A stretch of 59,630 bases of DNA. Source: Flavobacteriales bacterium (GTDB lineage Bacteria; Bacteroidota; Bacteroidia; Flavobacteriales; UBA1820). Both the position numbers and the translations under genes were made by a program. This document shows, piece after piece, positions 1-8,888 of the stretch (the first letter of the stretch is position 1; the number at the start of each line of letters is the position of its first letter). The stretch spans positions 1 through 59,630 of the forward strand of contig JAGAUI010000011.1 in assembly GCA_017620815.1 (NCBI GenBank), written 5' to 3'. The notes below the pieces were generated by a model. It was not told the DNA's origin. It saw only the letters and a list, made by a program, of their open reading frames with translations, and did no database searches.

Positions 1-285
1 ACTTCTTGCTACCAAATAAGGAGGAGTTATTCCTCTTATAGGTGCTTCGACATAATATGCCGTATCACTGCGATGAATAATTGCTTCATCCCATAATACG
101 TCATAACTTGCTTCGGGATATTCTGTCCCGTGCCATGCTTTAGCTTTTATGACAGCCATCTGCATGGAGATATGTTGAGGGGCATCATTTGTTTTGTCAA
201 AAAATGAATCCCTCGTGCATGCACCAATAACGATTATTGTCGTTATTGATAACAAAAATAGAATTCTTTTGTTTAAAAGAGGCAT
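1..285 (-). CDS. Lipoprotein of unknown function, 3' part outside the window
   Basis: I translated this by hand: 95 codons stay open from an ATG at 285 down to base 1, so the gene continues beyond the left edge. The N-terminus has two basic residues, a hydrophobic stretch and a lipobox ending VIGAC with the acylated cysteine at residue 23, so it is a predicted outer-membrane lipoprotein. The mature part is polar and I do not recognise the family. It is divergent from the next lipoprotein gene, with about 230 bp between them. No good TAnnTTTG promoter box is visible for it. Confidence 0.75.
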   Translation of the reverse strand, partial: MPLLNKRILFLLSITTIIVIGACTRDSFFDKTNDAPQHISMQMAVIKAKAWHGTEYPEASYDVLWDEAIIHRSDTAYYVEAPIRGITPPYLVARS

Positions 286-516
286 CTTTGAATAGATTTT
301 AATATAAAAAAACACACATTTGTTTTATCTGTGCAAATAAAGCTACAAATTGCAATATATGTAAATAAAAATTATATATACAATAGTTAAACTTTAAGGA
401 ATTTTCACGTATATAAAAACAAAACAACCAAATGTTGCCTTATTTTTTCACAGTTACACATTTGTATCAGAAAAAAAAATGCTTACTTTGCAAAAGCAAA
501 CAAAATCATCACTATA

Positions 517-981
517 ATGAAAAACATAATAACAATTCTAGCTCTTATCTCCATACTCATAGCGGGGTGTAGTAGCACAGGAACACACGACATTTTGGAA
601 AAGAGCGGAAAGGGCATAGACTGCACCTCACATTATAACAAAGAAAAAATAATTTCACTATGGGGAGAACCTTCCAGCTATGAATCTAATGATTCGGAAT
701 TTGGGAAAGATGAACGCTACGAGTATAACGGCAACCTCATAACATTTGAAAAGGGTGGTATTTTAAGCGGTTTTGATGTAGAAAACACAGATTTCACCGT
801 CATATGGGGCGGGGTTTCAATGCGTGTGGGAGATGATATTTCCACGTTGCAGAACATACAAAATGCCACCATCCAAAACACACATGATGGATATTTTAAG
901 GTGTGGATAGGCGATGAGTTTATAGGTGTAAGTTCATCTGGTGGGAAGATAAGCACTATCACTTATAGCTACTCCAACTAA
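517..981 (+). CDS. Small lipoprotein, possibly BamE/SmpA-like
   Basis: The protein has 154 residues. It starts with a lipoprotein signal ending LIAGC, cysteine at residue 18. The mature part contains the run KIISLWGEPSSYE followed by short alternating strands. This resembles the 'hinge, then LG.P..Y' pattern of BamE/SmpA-type small lipoproteins, but that is a pattern impression, not a demonstrated homology. A weak -7-like box (7 of 8 matches to TAnnTTTG) lies near 483-490. The gene is monocistronic and ends at a bidirectional terminator shared with the convergent DUF4491 gene. Confidence 0.7.
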   Translation: MKNIITILALISILIAGCSSTGTHDILEKSGKGIDCTSHYNKEKIISLWGEPSSYESNDSEFGKDERYEYNGNLITFEKGGILSGFDVENTDFTVIWGGVSMRVGDDISTLQNIQNATIQNTHDGYFKVWIGDEFIGVSSSGGKISTITYSYSN

Positions 982-991
982 CGCTCATAAT

Positions 992-1021
992 AAAAATCCC
1001 CGCACTGCGTGCGGGGATTTT
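992..1021. terminator. Bidirectional intrinsic terminator
   Basis: A perfect 9-bp stem with outer CCCCGC/GCGGGG pairs and a TGC loop is flanked by A and T runs, so it can work on both strands. It lies between the convergent genes ending at 981 and 1029. Confidence 0.9.
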
Positions 1022-1028
1022 CATATCG

Positions 1029-1316
1029 TCAGAACGGATACTTACGGCGAGGGTTCTTTGGAAACCAACCTTTGCGTACACGTTCGCGTTGTTCAAAAAC
1101 TTCGTGTATGCTCCATAGCGAAGAGAATGACAGCACTCCCCACACCGCCTGCCACAGCACACTATCGGCTATAACAGCCAGAGCCATAGCCACTATTCCA
1201 GCAGCGAGAAAAGCCCACCATATCTTCACTCCACAATAGTATTCGCCTTTTATAACCAGAGGATGAAATGCTCCTATTATGACAAATGTTATAAGTCCTA
1301 TCAGTAATCCGTACAT
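1029..1316 (-). CDS. DUF4491 family small membrane protein
   Basis: The 95-residue protein has two or three hydrophobic segments (about residues 3-20, 32-50 and 52-68) and ends in a basic tail. The arrangement GLIIGL-type start, F.P.VIK.EY, WW.FL.AGI, SLWSIHEVFEQR..V.KGWFP.NP matches the DUF4491 family as I know it from Bacteroidota. Its function is unknown. It has its own -7 box 35 bp upstream and a terminator at each end, so it is monocistronic. Confidence 0.8.
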   Translation of the reverse strand: MYGLLIGLITFVIIGAFHPLVIKGEYYCGVKIWWAFLAAGIVAMALAVIADSVLWQAVWGVLSFSSLWSIHEVFEQRERVRKGWFPKNPRRKYPF

Positions 1317-1350
1317 TTTCTTATCTTCTTTTGGTATGATTTTAATAGTG

Positions 1351-1358
1351 CAAATATA
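1351..1358 (-). promoter_or_regulatory. -7 promoter element (TATATTTG) for the DUF4491 gene
   Basis: The minus strand reads TATATTTG, an exact match to the Bacteroidota TAnnTTTG box, 35 bp before the start codon at 1316. I see no clear TTG partner about 20 bp upstream. Confidence 0.65.
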
Positions 1359-1374
1359 GGCAATTATTTAAAAC

Positions 1375-1402
1375 TAAAACCCCGCCCTTACGGGCGGGGT
1401 TT
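1375..1402 (-). terminator. Terminator of the DUF4293 gene
   Basis: A stem ACCCCGCCC/GGGCGGGGT with a four-base loop is followed on the minus strand by a T run. It lies 30 bp past the stop codon of the DUF4293 gene. Confidence 0.85.
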
Positions 1403-1433
1403 GACGCATTTATAAACTAAGTATTGCGTGTAC

Positions 1434-1829
1434 TTATCGTAACCTTCCTGCCGATTTTACAAGCGATAGGTCTTTTTTAACACCTCGGCGAGCTACAACA
1501 GCCATCACCAGTGCCAAAAACAACGATAAAAGTCCCCACCACTCAATACCCTTCTCGGGAGATATTTCTCCTCCGGATAAATTGAACAGGTCATATATGA
1601 TAAGCACATAGACAATCGCTACCAAAACCTGCACTGCACTAGCCAAAAATGCTTGTACAGGCAGCCTCTTAAAGAAAAATATAGCAACAAACGCTACCAC
1701 CGCTGCCGCTATCGTCAGCAGCACTTCCATACTCCATACCACTTCCTGCCCCATAAAACGAATCACTGCCGCAGCACACAGCCCTGCACAGAGTAGAAAG
1801 TATAGATTTTGTGGACGTTGTATTATCAT
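1434..1829 (-). CDS. DUF4293 family membrane protein
   Basis: The 131-residue protein begins MIIQRPQNLYFLL and has four predicted transmembrane helices (about 8-28, 33-53, 58-80 and 97-113). It ends with a cytoplasmic basic tail RRGVKKDLSLVKSAGRLR. The start IQR.Q..YLL and the tail KKDE.LVRSA.RLR are the hallmarks of DUF4293, a Bacteroidota family of unknown role that is often encoded near alaS. It has its own promoter 24 bp upstream and reads in the same direction as alaS. Confidence 0.8.
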   Translation of the reverse strand: MIIQRPQNLYFLLCAGLCAAAVIRFMGQEVVWSMEVLLTIAAAVVAFVAIFFFKRLPVQAFLASAVQVLVAIVYVLIIYDLFNLSGGEISPEKGIEWWGLLSLFLALVMAVVARRGVKKDLSLVKSAGRLR

Positions 1830-1852
1830 TTTTCTTTCCTTATAAGCGAGAG

Positions 1853-1860
1853 CAAAGGTA
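1853..1860 (-). promoter_or_regulatory. -7 promoter element (TACCTTTG) for the DUF4293 gene
   Basis: The minus strand reads TACCTTTG, the most common -7 box in this window, 24 bp before the start codon at 1829. Confidence 0.7.
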
Positions 1861-1896
1861 ATAAATTTTTATATATACTCCCTCTTTTAATTATAT

Positions 1897-4530
1897 TTAT
1901 TCTGCTTCTCCAGTGATAATCTTTTCGGCCATGATGTATGCCTCCTGCAATCCATCGGCAATTTTACCGCCTGCAGTAGCATAGAACTCTTGTCCACCAC
2001 CATTACCACCTATGCACACAGCCAACTGTTTCACTATCTTACCAGCATGCCAACCTTTTGCCTGTGCCAATTCCTTGGATATATAGACCGAAATGCTCAC
2101 TTTATAGTTGTTTTCCTTGTTACCTACCACTATAAATTGATTGGCTTTATCTTTACCCAATTCAAACATAAGGTTCTTGACAAATATAGGGTCTAGCTCT
2201 ACTGTGCGATACATAAATGTAACATCGCCTATGCTTTGTGCAGAACGCAACATATCTTCTTTTATACCCTGTATCTTCTGTATCATAAACGTCTCCAGTT
2301 CCTTTTTAAGTTTATCATTTTCAAACACCATAGCCATAGCAGCTTTTTCTACATCACGGTTACCCTTAAATATATCGCGAATGACCTGAAGTTCTATTTC
2401 TTTCTTTTTATAGTACTCCAATGCTTTTTCTCCTGTTACAGCTTCTATACGGCGTATGCCCGCTGCTATACCCCCCTCAGAAAGGATTTTAAACAGACGT
2501 ACACGCATAGTGTTATCCACGTGTGTACCTCCACACAGCTCATGACTATCCCCAAATTTTATAGTACGCACAGCATCACCATACTTCTCTCCAAAGAGAG
2601 CCATAGCTCCTTCCTTGACAGCATCTTCATACTTCATTGCACGGTTTTCCACCAGCGGATACCCTTCTACTATATCTTTATTTACTAGGTCTTCTACCCT
2701 TTGGATTTCCTCTGGAGTCATCTTGGAGAAATGAGAGAAGTCAAAACGCAAACCTTCGGGACCTACACTAGAACCTTTCTGCTCCACGTGTGTACCCAGA
2801 ACCTCTCTCAAAGCCTTCTGCAATAGGTGTGTAGCCGAATGGTTGGCAGTAGTGGCTGCTCGGCGAGCTTTATCTACACAGGCATGGAACACTCCTGTGA
2901 GGTTTACACCTTCGGGGAGTTTCTTTATGATATGCAGTGGCAGATTATTTTCCTTGACCGTATTTATAATCTCCACCTTTACACCATTTTCTGCCTCCAG
3001 ATAACCTGTATCCCCCACTTGCCCTCCGCTTTCGGCATAGAAAGGAGTTACAGGGAATACTAGCTGATAGAACGTACCCTTTTTATTTTCTACTCGGCGG
3101 TATTTGGATATTTTAACATCACACTCCAGCGTATCATAACCTATAAAACGACAAGTAGCGTCTTCGCTTAATATCTCCCAGTCATCTACTTGTGATGCCG
3201 CAGCACGACGTGCACGTTCTTTCTGTGCCGCCATATGCTCCTCAAATCCCTTCACATCTATCTCCCTTCCTGCCTCACGAGCTAGCAGGCTGGTAAGGTC
3301 CAGTGGGAATCCATAGGTATCATATAGTTCAAACACCTTATCACCATTTATCATTCCACCTTCTGCTACGTCCTGTAGTATCTGTGAAAGACGTACAAGA
3401 CCTTTTTCCAACGTATTGAGGAATGATAGTTCTTCTTCTCTTATCACATTTTCTATAAGATGACGCGAAGCACGTATTTCTGGATAAGAATCACCCATTT
3501 CCTTGTCTAGCACTTCTACCAAACGATACATGAATGGTTCTCTCATGTCTAGGAATGAGTATCCATAACGCACAGCACGACGCAATATGCGGCGTATCAC
3601 ATACCCTGCACCGCCATTTGAAGGCATCTGACCATCTGCCACAGCAAATGCCACAGCTCTTACGTGGTCGGCCACTACTCTTATGGCTATGTCTATCTTT
3701 TCATCTTCGCCATATTTCTTACCAGACATCACTTCTAGGGCAGATATATATGGAGTAAATATATCTGTATCATAGTTTGATGTCTTACCAGATAGCACAC
3801 GACATAGACGTTCAAATCCCATACCTGTATCCACGTGGTGTGATGGCAGGTTTTCAAGCGAACCATCGGCACGGCGGTTATACTGCATGAACACTAGGTT
3901 CCATATTTCTATAACCTGAGGATGGTCCTTATTTACTAGACTCGCACCACTTATAGCTGCACGTTCGCTCTCGCTACGCAAGTCCACATGTATTTCAGAT
4001 GAAGGTCCGCAAGGTCCTTGGTCGCCCATCTCCCAGAAATTATCCTTTTTATTTCCACGTATGATACGGTCCTGCCCTACATACTGTTTCCATATATCAT
4101 AAGACTCACTATCAACTCCCAATCCTTCTTTCTCATCTCCCTCAAATACCGTTACATAAAGAATATCTGGGCTTATCTTATAAACCTCTGTAAGTAGCTC
4201 CCACGCCCATGCGATAGCTTCTTTCTTAAAATAATCTCCAAAAGACCAGTTGCCTAGCATCTCAAACATAGTATGGTGGTATGTATCTACACCCACCTCG
4301 TCTAGGTCGTTATGCTTACCAGATACGCGTAAACACTTCTGGGTATCGGCCACACGAGGATATTTTACAGCGGCATGACCTAGGAATATATCCTTAAACT
4401 GGTTCATACCAGCATTGGTAAACATAAGTGTAGGGTCATCTTTAAGCACTATGGGTGCAGACTGAGCTATGTGATGTGCTTTGGAAGCAAAAAAATCTAG
4501 AAATTTCTGTCTTACCTCTTGAGATTTCAT
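1897..4530 (-). CDS. alaS: Alanyl-tRNA synthetase
   Basis: Cytoplasmic class II synthetase that charges tRNA-Ala. At 877 residues it is full length for a bacterial AlaRS. The aminoacylation domain holds [10 protein letters not shown] (about residues 37-46) and a class II motif 3-type [18 protein letters not shown] region. The editing domain has the zinc ligands NHSATH (about 560) and CGGTH (about 663). The C-terminal DHHA1-like part has the glycine-rich GGNGGGQ.FA.AGG motif that helps bind tRNA. The ATG at 4530 gives the normal N-terminus [14 protein letters not shown]. It is divergent from the M23 peptidase gene. Confidence 0.97.
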   Translation of the reverse strand: MKSQEVRQKFLDFFASKAHHIAQSAPIVLKDDPTLMFTNAGMNQFKDIFLGHAAVKYPRVADTQKCLRVSGKHNDLDEVGVDTYHHTMFEMLGNWSFGDYFKKEAIAWAWELLTEVYKISPDILYVTVFEGDEKEGLGVDSESYDIWKQYVGQDRIIRGNKKDNFWEMGDQGPCGPSSEIHVDLRSESERAAISGASLVNKDHPQVIEIWNLVFMQYNRRADGSLENLPSHHVDTGMGFERLCRVLSGKTSNYDTDIFTPYISALEVMSGKKYGEDEKIDIAIRVVADHVRAVAFAVADGQMPSNGGAGYVIRRILRRAVRYGYSFLDMREPFMYRLVEVLDKEMGDSYPEIRASRHLIENVIREEELSFLNTLEKGLVRLSQILQDVAEGGMINGDKVFELYDTYGFPLDLTSLLAREAGREIDVKGFEEHMAAQKERARRAAASQVDDWEILSEDATCRFIGYDTLECDVKISKYRRVENKKGTFYQLVFPVTPFYAESGGQVGDTGYLEAENGVKVEIINTVKENNLPLHIIKKLPEGVNLTGVFHACVDKARRAATTANHSATHLLQKALREVLGTHVEQKGSSVGPEGLRFDFSHFSKMTPEEIQRVEDLVNKDIVEGYPLVENRAMKYEDAVKEGAMALFGEKYGDAVRTIKFGDSHELCGGTHVDNTMRVRLFKILSEGGIAAGIRRIEAVTGEKALEYYKKKEIELQVIRDIFKGNRDVEKAAMAMVFENDKLKKELETFMIQKIQGIKEDMLRSAQSIGDVTFMYRTVELDPIFVKNLMFELGKDKANQFIVVGNKENNYKVSISVYISKELAQAKGWHAGKIVKQLAVCIGGNGGGQEFYATAGGKIADGLQEAYIMAEKIITGEAE

Positions 4531-4602
4531 ATTGCGAATGTGTATTTTTCTATTATTCTATGTGTGGAGCCTGTTTTTGGGCTATCCTTTTATACCGAGG
4601 GA

Positions 4603-4610
4603 CAAAAATA
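4603..4610 (-). promoter_or_regulatory. -7 promoter element (TATTTTTG) for alaS
   Basis: The minus strand reads TATTTTTG, 73 bp before the alaS start. The intervening leader contains no obvious T-box; T-boxes are not expected in this phylum. Confidence 0.55.
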
Positions 4611-4674
4611 CTAAATTTTTGCTAAATAGCTATCCTTAGAGTTACATTAAGAGACTTACTACCAATTTTTTTCA

Positions 4675-4682
4675 TACCTTTG
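4675..4682 (+). promoter_or_regulatory. -7 promoter element (TACCTTTG) for the M23-merR operon
   Basis: An exact TACCTTTG box ends 43 bp before the ATG at 4726. It is back to back with the alaS promoter. Confidence 0.7.
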
Positions 4683-4725
4683 CCACTATCCTACTTACAC
4701 ACAATACAGAACACCACATAACCAT

Positions 4726-5703
4726 ATGGCAAAAAACGACAAATACTATTTTGACCCCAAAACCCTTTCATATAAAAAGGTTCGCACGGGTATTAAAGTA
4801 TATATACGCCGTGCCTTTTTCTGGTTTATGACCACTGGTGCTGTATGGGTGGGGATATATTTTCTTATCACTCATTTCATACCTACGCCTCGTGAGATAA
4901 CTCTCATGCAGGAACTGGAAAATATGACTGTCAACTATGAGATACTATCCCGCTCCCTTACCGAAAACGAAAAAAGACTATCAGAAATAGAGAATCGTGA
5001 TGACAACCTATACCGTGTAATCTTTGAGAGTTCACCATATCCATCATCTGCACGCGAAGGCACTATCCACCCCGATAGTTATTTTGATTCTCTTAAAAAG
5101 AACAATTATTCGTCTATCATCATAGAGGCTACCCGCCGCACAGAAGAACTATCTCGCCGTATCTATGCCGAAAGCCGTTCGCTGGATGAAGTAGCCGACC
5201 TTGCCCTTAAGAAAGAAGACATGTTGCGACATCTCCCTGCCATACCTCCAGTAGAGATAGAAGTCATGAAACGTGCCAATCTTTCTTCTTATGGCATGCG
5301 TATCCACCCTATAACCAAGGTACGCACCATGCACGAAGGTATGGACTTTTCGGCTCGTACAGGCACACCTATCTATGCCACAGGAGATGGACGTGTGACA
5401 TTTGCAGGTAGAGATAATTCTGGCTATGGTATGTATGTCATCATAGACCACGGCTATGGATATAAAACACTCTATGGACACATGTCCAAAATCCTCACAC
5501 GTCGCGGTCGTAAAGTAGAACGAGGCGAGATAATAGGTCATGTGGGTAACACAGGGCGTTCTAGTGGCCCTCACCTACACTATGAGGTAATAGTACGCGG
5601 ACGCAAGGTAAACCCTATAGGCTATTACTATAAAAACCTCACCCCCGCCCAATACAATGAACTAATAGAACGAGCCGAAATGCAAACCTCCCCTATGGAC
5701 TAA
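4726..5703 (+). CDS. M23 family zinc endopeptidase, membrane anchored
   Basis: The 325-residue protein has a basic cytoplasmic N-terminus, one transmembrane helix (about 32-52), a coiled-coil stretch (about 60-100) and a C-terminal LytM/M23 domain (about 185-310). The zinc ligands are present: HEGMD supplies the His and Asp, and HLH supplies the final His, with the typical GRVTFAGRDNSGYGMYVIIDHG strand pattern. It is expected to cleave peptidoglycan cross-bridges in the periplasm. alaS, M23 peptidase and MerR regulator form a conserved Bacteroidales neighbourhood. The merR gene follows after 12 bp and is probably co-transcribed. Confidence 0.9.
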   Translation: MAKNDKYYFDPKTLSYKKVRTGIKVYIRRAFFWFMTTGAVWVGIYFLITHFIPTPREITLMQELENMTVNYEILSRSLTENEKRLSEIENRDDNLYRVIFESSPYPSSAREGTIHPDSYFDSLKKNNYSSIIIEATRRTEELSRRIYAESRSLDEVADLALKKEDMLRHLPAIPPVEIEVMKRANLSSYGMRIHPITKVRTMHEGMDFSARTGTPIYATGDGRVTFAGRDNSGYGMYVIIDHGYGYKTLYGHMSKILTRRGRKVERGEIIGHVGNTGRSSGPHLHYEVIVRGRKVNPIGYYYKNLTPAQYNELIERAEMQTSPMD

Positions 5704-5715
5704 TACCTCTCCATT

Positions 5716-6054
5716 ATGAAAGAAAACAGCAAACTACCTGAAGGCAAATTTTACTATTCTATAAGCGAAGTAAGTGATTATTTTGGTGTTACACACGCTA
5801 CATTAAGACATTGGGAGGCATCATTTGATATTATATCCCCTCGCAAGACCTCTCGCGGAGACCGTCTTTATTCTGCCAACGACATAGAAGACATTCGCCT
5901 TATACATCACCTACTCAAAGAACAGAAATACACCATAAAAGGAGCTCAAGAATACCTCAAGACTTCTCGTCGTAGCCTTACCAATCGTCTTTCTGCTCTT
6001 AACACCCTACGAGCCGTACGCAACGAACTAGAAAAACTCAAAAAAAGCCTTTAA
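5716..6054 (+). CDS. MerR family transcriptional regulator
   Basis: The protein has 112 residues, the usual size for the short MerR proteins of Bacteroidota. The N-terminal winged helix (about 13-80) shows YSISEVSDYFGVTHATLRHWE followed by PRKTSRGDRLYSANDIEDI, the classic helix-turn-helix and wing. The C-terminus is a short dimerisation helix with no cysteine cluster, so a metal sensor role is unlikely. It lies 12 bp after the M23 gene. Its targets are unknown. Confidence 0.88.
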   Translation: MKENSKLPEGKFYYSISEVSDYFGVTHATLRHWEASFDIISPRKTSRGDRLYSANDIEDIRLIHHLLKEQKYTIKGAQEYLKTSRRSLTNRLSALNTLRAVRNELEKLKKSL

Positions 6055-6061
6055 TCCCCAT

Positions 6062-6604
6062 TTAATAATCATACCCTCTATGTAGCAGGTATTGGCGTTC
6101 TGCACGTAATGTATCATTGCGTCTGTTCTTTTTTTTACCCATAGAGGAAACTATCGCACTATCACTTATAATTTTTTCTATATCATTTCTTTTCACTTTG
6201 TTCCACGATAGTGTATCTCCCAGCGAAAAGTTCACAAGAGGACGTGATTTCTTTATATCATATATCATATAAGTCATACGGTTTTCCCCATAGTAACCAT
6301 CATCGGCATATTTAATCATACGGCAACGCTTACCGTCATACATCACATAAGAATAATACGCATCATCATAACGCAATGCAGGAGAGAGTCTTTTTACATA
6401 CATCTTGCATGAGTCTGAATAATAGATATATTCTTCGGCACCTATTATAAAACGTGCATCACTGGCATATTTTTCTTTGTCTATAAACACGTTTTTCAAC
6501 GTATCATAGTCTGCATACCTTTCCACATCATACACCCTGTATGCAGGAGCACAAGAGAAGACGTAACACACGAGAATCCCTACTATAAAAAAACATTTTT
6601 TCAT
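6062..6604 (-). CDS. Lipoprotein of unknown function
   Basis: The protein has 180 residues with a lipoprotein signal ending VFSC, cysteine at residue 18. The mature part is rich in Tyr, Asp and Lys, with short repeated strand patterns such as YVMYDGKRCRMIKYADDG. It ends in a basic segment (about 155-180). I do not recognise a family. It is convergent with merR, only 7 bp apart, and no hairpin terminator is visible between them. Confidence 0.65.
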   Translation of the reverse strand: MKKCFFIVGILVCYVFSCAPAYRVYDVERYADYDTLKNVFIDKEKYASDARFIIGAEEYIYYSDSCKMYVKRLSPALRYDDAYYSYVMYDGKRCRMIKYADDGYYGENRMTYMIYDIKKSRPLVNFSLGDTLSWNKVKRNDIEKIISDSAIVSSMGKKKNRRNDTLRAERQYLLHRGYDY

Positions 6605-6716
6605 ACATAACGGGGTTTTACATTGGGAGTATGAAAGATAGGTTATTTTGTGCTATTGGGGTATATTTGTTTAATTAAAATTAGCTCACATTCTATCTAT
6701 TTATAGTCTTTTTTGT

Positions 6717-6724
6717 TACCTTTG
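6717..6724 (+). promoter_or_regulatory. -7 promoter element (TACCTTTG) for ruvB-queG
   Basis: An exact TACCTTTG box ends 36 bp before the ruvB ATG at 6761. Confidence 0.72.
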
Positions 6725-6760
6725 TATGATAGATATACACCATAGATAGACTAGTATTAT

Positions 6761-7780
6761 ATGTCAGATATTTTCCGCAACCCGATGGACTCTCCCGAAG
6801 AGCGTGAATATGAAAAGGCTCTCCGCCCCTTATCTTTTAACGATTTTGCAGGGCAGGAGCAGGTTCTATCCAACCTCGAAGTGTTTGTCCGTGCCGCCAA
6901 CCAACGCACCGAAGCTCTGGACCACGTCCTACTACATGGACCTCCGGGTCTAGGTAAAACCACACTAGCAGGTATCATCGCTGCCGAACTTGGAGTGAAC
7001 ATCCGTACCACATCTGGCCCTGTGATAGACAAACCCGGCGATTTGGCTGGATTACTCACCTCACTAGAAGAGAGAGATGTTCTATTTATAGACGAAATCC
7101 ATCGTCTATCCCCCGTAGTAGAGGAATACCTATACAGTGCTATGGAGGACTACAAGATAGACATAATGCTAGAAAGCGGCCCCAATGCCCGCAGCGTACA
7201 GATAAACCTCGCTCCATTTACACTCATAGGAGCAACCACACGTTCGGGACTGCTTACAGCTCCTATGCGAGCACGTTTTGGCATAAACTGCCGTCTGGAA
7301 TACTATAACGCCGAACTTTTATCTACTATCATAGAACGTTCGGCATCTATCATGCGTATCCCCATCACCCCCGAGGCTGCGATAGAGATAGCACGCCGTA
7401 GCCGTGGCACCCCTCGTATAGCCAACGCTCTATTGCGTCGTGTACGTGATTTTGCCCAGATAAAAGGCAGCGGAACTATAGACATTCGCATAGCCGAAAT
7501 GGGACTTACAGCATTGGCAGTGGATAGTTATGGCCTAGACGAGATGGACAACCGCCTGCTTTCTACCATCATAGATAAATTTGCAGGTGGGCCTGTAGGC
7601 ATAACCACTCTAGCCACCGCCGTAGGCGAAAACGCTGGAACACTGGAAGAAGTATATGAACCATACCTTATACAGGAAGGCTTTATAATACGTACTCCCC
7701 GCGGACGCATAGTTACAGACAAAGCCTACATACACATGGGAAAGACTCCACCTGCCAAAAACCCATACACCATTGATTAA
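6761..7780 (+). CDS. ruvB: Holliday junction branch migration helicase RuvB
   Basis: AAA+ motor that forms hexameric rings on DNA and drives branch migration with RuvA, ahead of RuvC. At 339 residues it is standard length. Walker A is GPPGLGKTT (60-68), Walker B and sensor are LFIDEIHRL (about 108-116), and the arginine-finger region and C-terminal winged helix (FIIRTPRGR) are intact. The start [14 protein letters not shown] is typical for Bacteroidota. The partner gene ruvA lies at 30108-30704, so the two subunits are not in one operon. The queG reading frame overlaps its last 8 bases. Confidence 0.97.
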   Translation: MSDIFRNPMDSPEEREYEKALRPLSFNDFAGQEQVLSNLEVFVRAANQRTEALDHVLLHGPPGLGKTTLAGIIAAELGVNIRTTSGPVIDKPGDLAGLLTSLEERDVLFIDEIHRLSPVVEEYLYSAMEDYKIDIMLESGPNARSVQINLAPFTLIGATTRSGLLTAPMRARFGINCRLEYYNAELLSTIIERSASIMRIPITPEAAIEIARRSRGTPRIANALLRRVRDFAQIKGSGTIDIRIAEMGLTALAVDSYGLDEMDNRLLSTIIDKFAGGPVGITTLATAVGENAGTLEEVYEPYLIQEGFIIRTPRGRIVTDKAYIHMGKTPPAKNPYTID

Positions 7781-8708
7781 AAAACAGCTCTCGCCCAGCG
7801 AATTATCCTCACTTGTCAAACGCCTTGCCCTAGAGGCAGGATTTGATGCATGTGGGGTATCTCGTGTATGCCATTTAGATGAAAGCGAAACTCATCTTAC
7901 GGATTGGCTAGAAAAAGGAAAGATGGCATCTATGGGATACATGGCTAGGAATATAGACAAACGTCTAGACCCTTCGCTACTAGTGGAAGGCTCTCGCAGT
8001 GTAATATCCTTGTTATGTAATTATTACCCATCTATACGTCAAGAGGAAGGAACTCCCACATTTGCCTCATACTCATATGGGAAAGACTATCACTCTGTCC
8101 TTAAAGACCGTATGCACACCATATGCTCACGTCTTAAAGAAGAGATAGGAGATTTTTCATACCGCATTTTTACAGATTCTGCTCCAGTACTGGAACGCGA
8201 ATGGGCTCGTCGCTCTGGACTGGGAGTGATAGGCAAAAGCGGCATGCTTATAGTCCCCGGCAAAGGTTCTTATTTCTTTATAAGTGAAATAATATGTAAC
8301 CTAGAACTAGAATATGACTCTCCCCTACCCACACAAGACATCTGCAAAGGCTGTCGCCGCTGTCAAATGGCGTGTCCCACAGGAGCGATAGATGGTTCTA
8401 GAACTATAGACGCACGTCGTTGCATATCATTTCACACCATAGAATCCAGCGAAGATGTGCCAGAAGACATAGCCGCTCAGCTATCTGGCAGGGTATATGG
8501 TTGTGATGCTTGTCTGGAAGCATGTCCTTGGAATAGTTTATCTAGCCCCACACACATAGAGGAATTTTCCATTAACGAGGCTCTACGAGTGATGAAAAAA
8601 GAAGATTGGGAGAAGATGGAGGAAGAAGAATTTGACAAAACATTTAAAGATTCTTCAATATGCAGAGCTGGATTAAAAAAAATACAACGCACATTAAAAG
8701 AAATTTAA
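7773..8708 (+). CDS. queG: Epoxyqueuosine reductase
   Basis: Catalyses the last step of queuosine synthesis on tRNA, reducing epoxyqueuosine with a cobalamin and two [4Fe-4S] clusters. The 311 residues include the conserved [22 protein letters not shown] (about 128-150), which carries the catalytic Asp, and two ferredoxin-type clusters: [12 protein letters not shown] (from about 191) and [10 protein letters not shown] (from about 244). The start is TTG at 7773, overlapping ruvB by 8 bases, which suggests translational coupling; no ATG lies upstream in frame. The queA gene for the preceding step is at 51206-52252. The cobalamin requirement fits the B12 uptake locus in this window. Confidence 0.93.
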   Translation: MIKKQLSPSELSSLVKRLALEAGFDACGVSRVCHLDESETHLTDWLEKGKMASMGYMARNIDKRLDPSLLVEGSRSVISLLCNYYPSIRQEEGTPTFASYSYGKDYHSVLKDRMHTICSRLKEEIGDFSYRIFTDSAPVLEREWARRSGLGVIGKSGMLIVPGKGSYFFISEIICNLELEYDSPLPTQDICKGCRRCQMACPTGAIDGSRTIDARRCISFHTIESSEDVPEDIAAQLSGRVYGCDACLEACPWNSLSSPTHIEEFSINEALRVMKKEDWEKMEEEEFDKTFKDSSICRAGLKKIQRTLKEI

Positions 8709-8719
8709 TCACATTTGAT

Positions 8720-8749
8720 TTGTAGGTATAGAAATTTTTTATACTTTTG
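8720..8749 (+). promoter_or_regulatory. Promoter of tRNA-Gln (TTG-N19-TACTTTTG)
   Basis: TTG at 8720-8722 and TACTTTTG at 8742-8749 are spaced 19 bp apart, a textbook Bacteroidota promoter. It sits 20 bp before the tRNA gene. Confidence 0.85.
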
Positions 8750-8768
8750 CACACGGATTTATCCATAG

Positions 8769-8839
8769 AGCCTTATGGTGTAATGGTAGCACATGTGATT
8801 TTGGTTCATTCAGTCTAGGTTCGAGTCCTGGTAAGGCTA
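8769..8839 (+). tRNA. tRNA-Gln (UUG)
   Basis: The 71-nt cloverleaf has a perfect 7-bp acceptor stem AGCCTTA/TAAGGCT, discriminator A and a TTCGAGT T-loop. The anticodon loop TTTTGGT gives UUG. The anticodon stem is weak: one U-U mismatch at 27-43 and a G-U pair at 28-42. CCA is not encoded. It has its own promoter and terminator. Confidence 0.93.
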
Positions 8840-8840
8840 C

Positions 8841-8870
8841 AAAAAAGAGCGACAGCAGTCGCTCTTTTTT
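8841..8870 (+). terminator. Terminator of tRNA-Gln
   Basis: A 13-bp stem AAAAAAGAGCGAC/GTCGCTCTTTTTT begins 2 bases after the tRNA. It is symmetric enough to serve the convergent DUF6515 gene as well. Confidence 0.92.
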
Positions 8871-8888
8871 GTTTTTAAACTATACTTT

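Noticed and set aside
2236-2688. 150-codon open frame on the plus strand
   Set aside because: It is entirely inside alaS on the opposite strand and has no recognisable domain.
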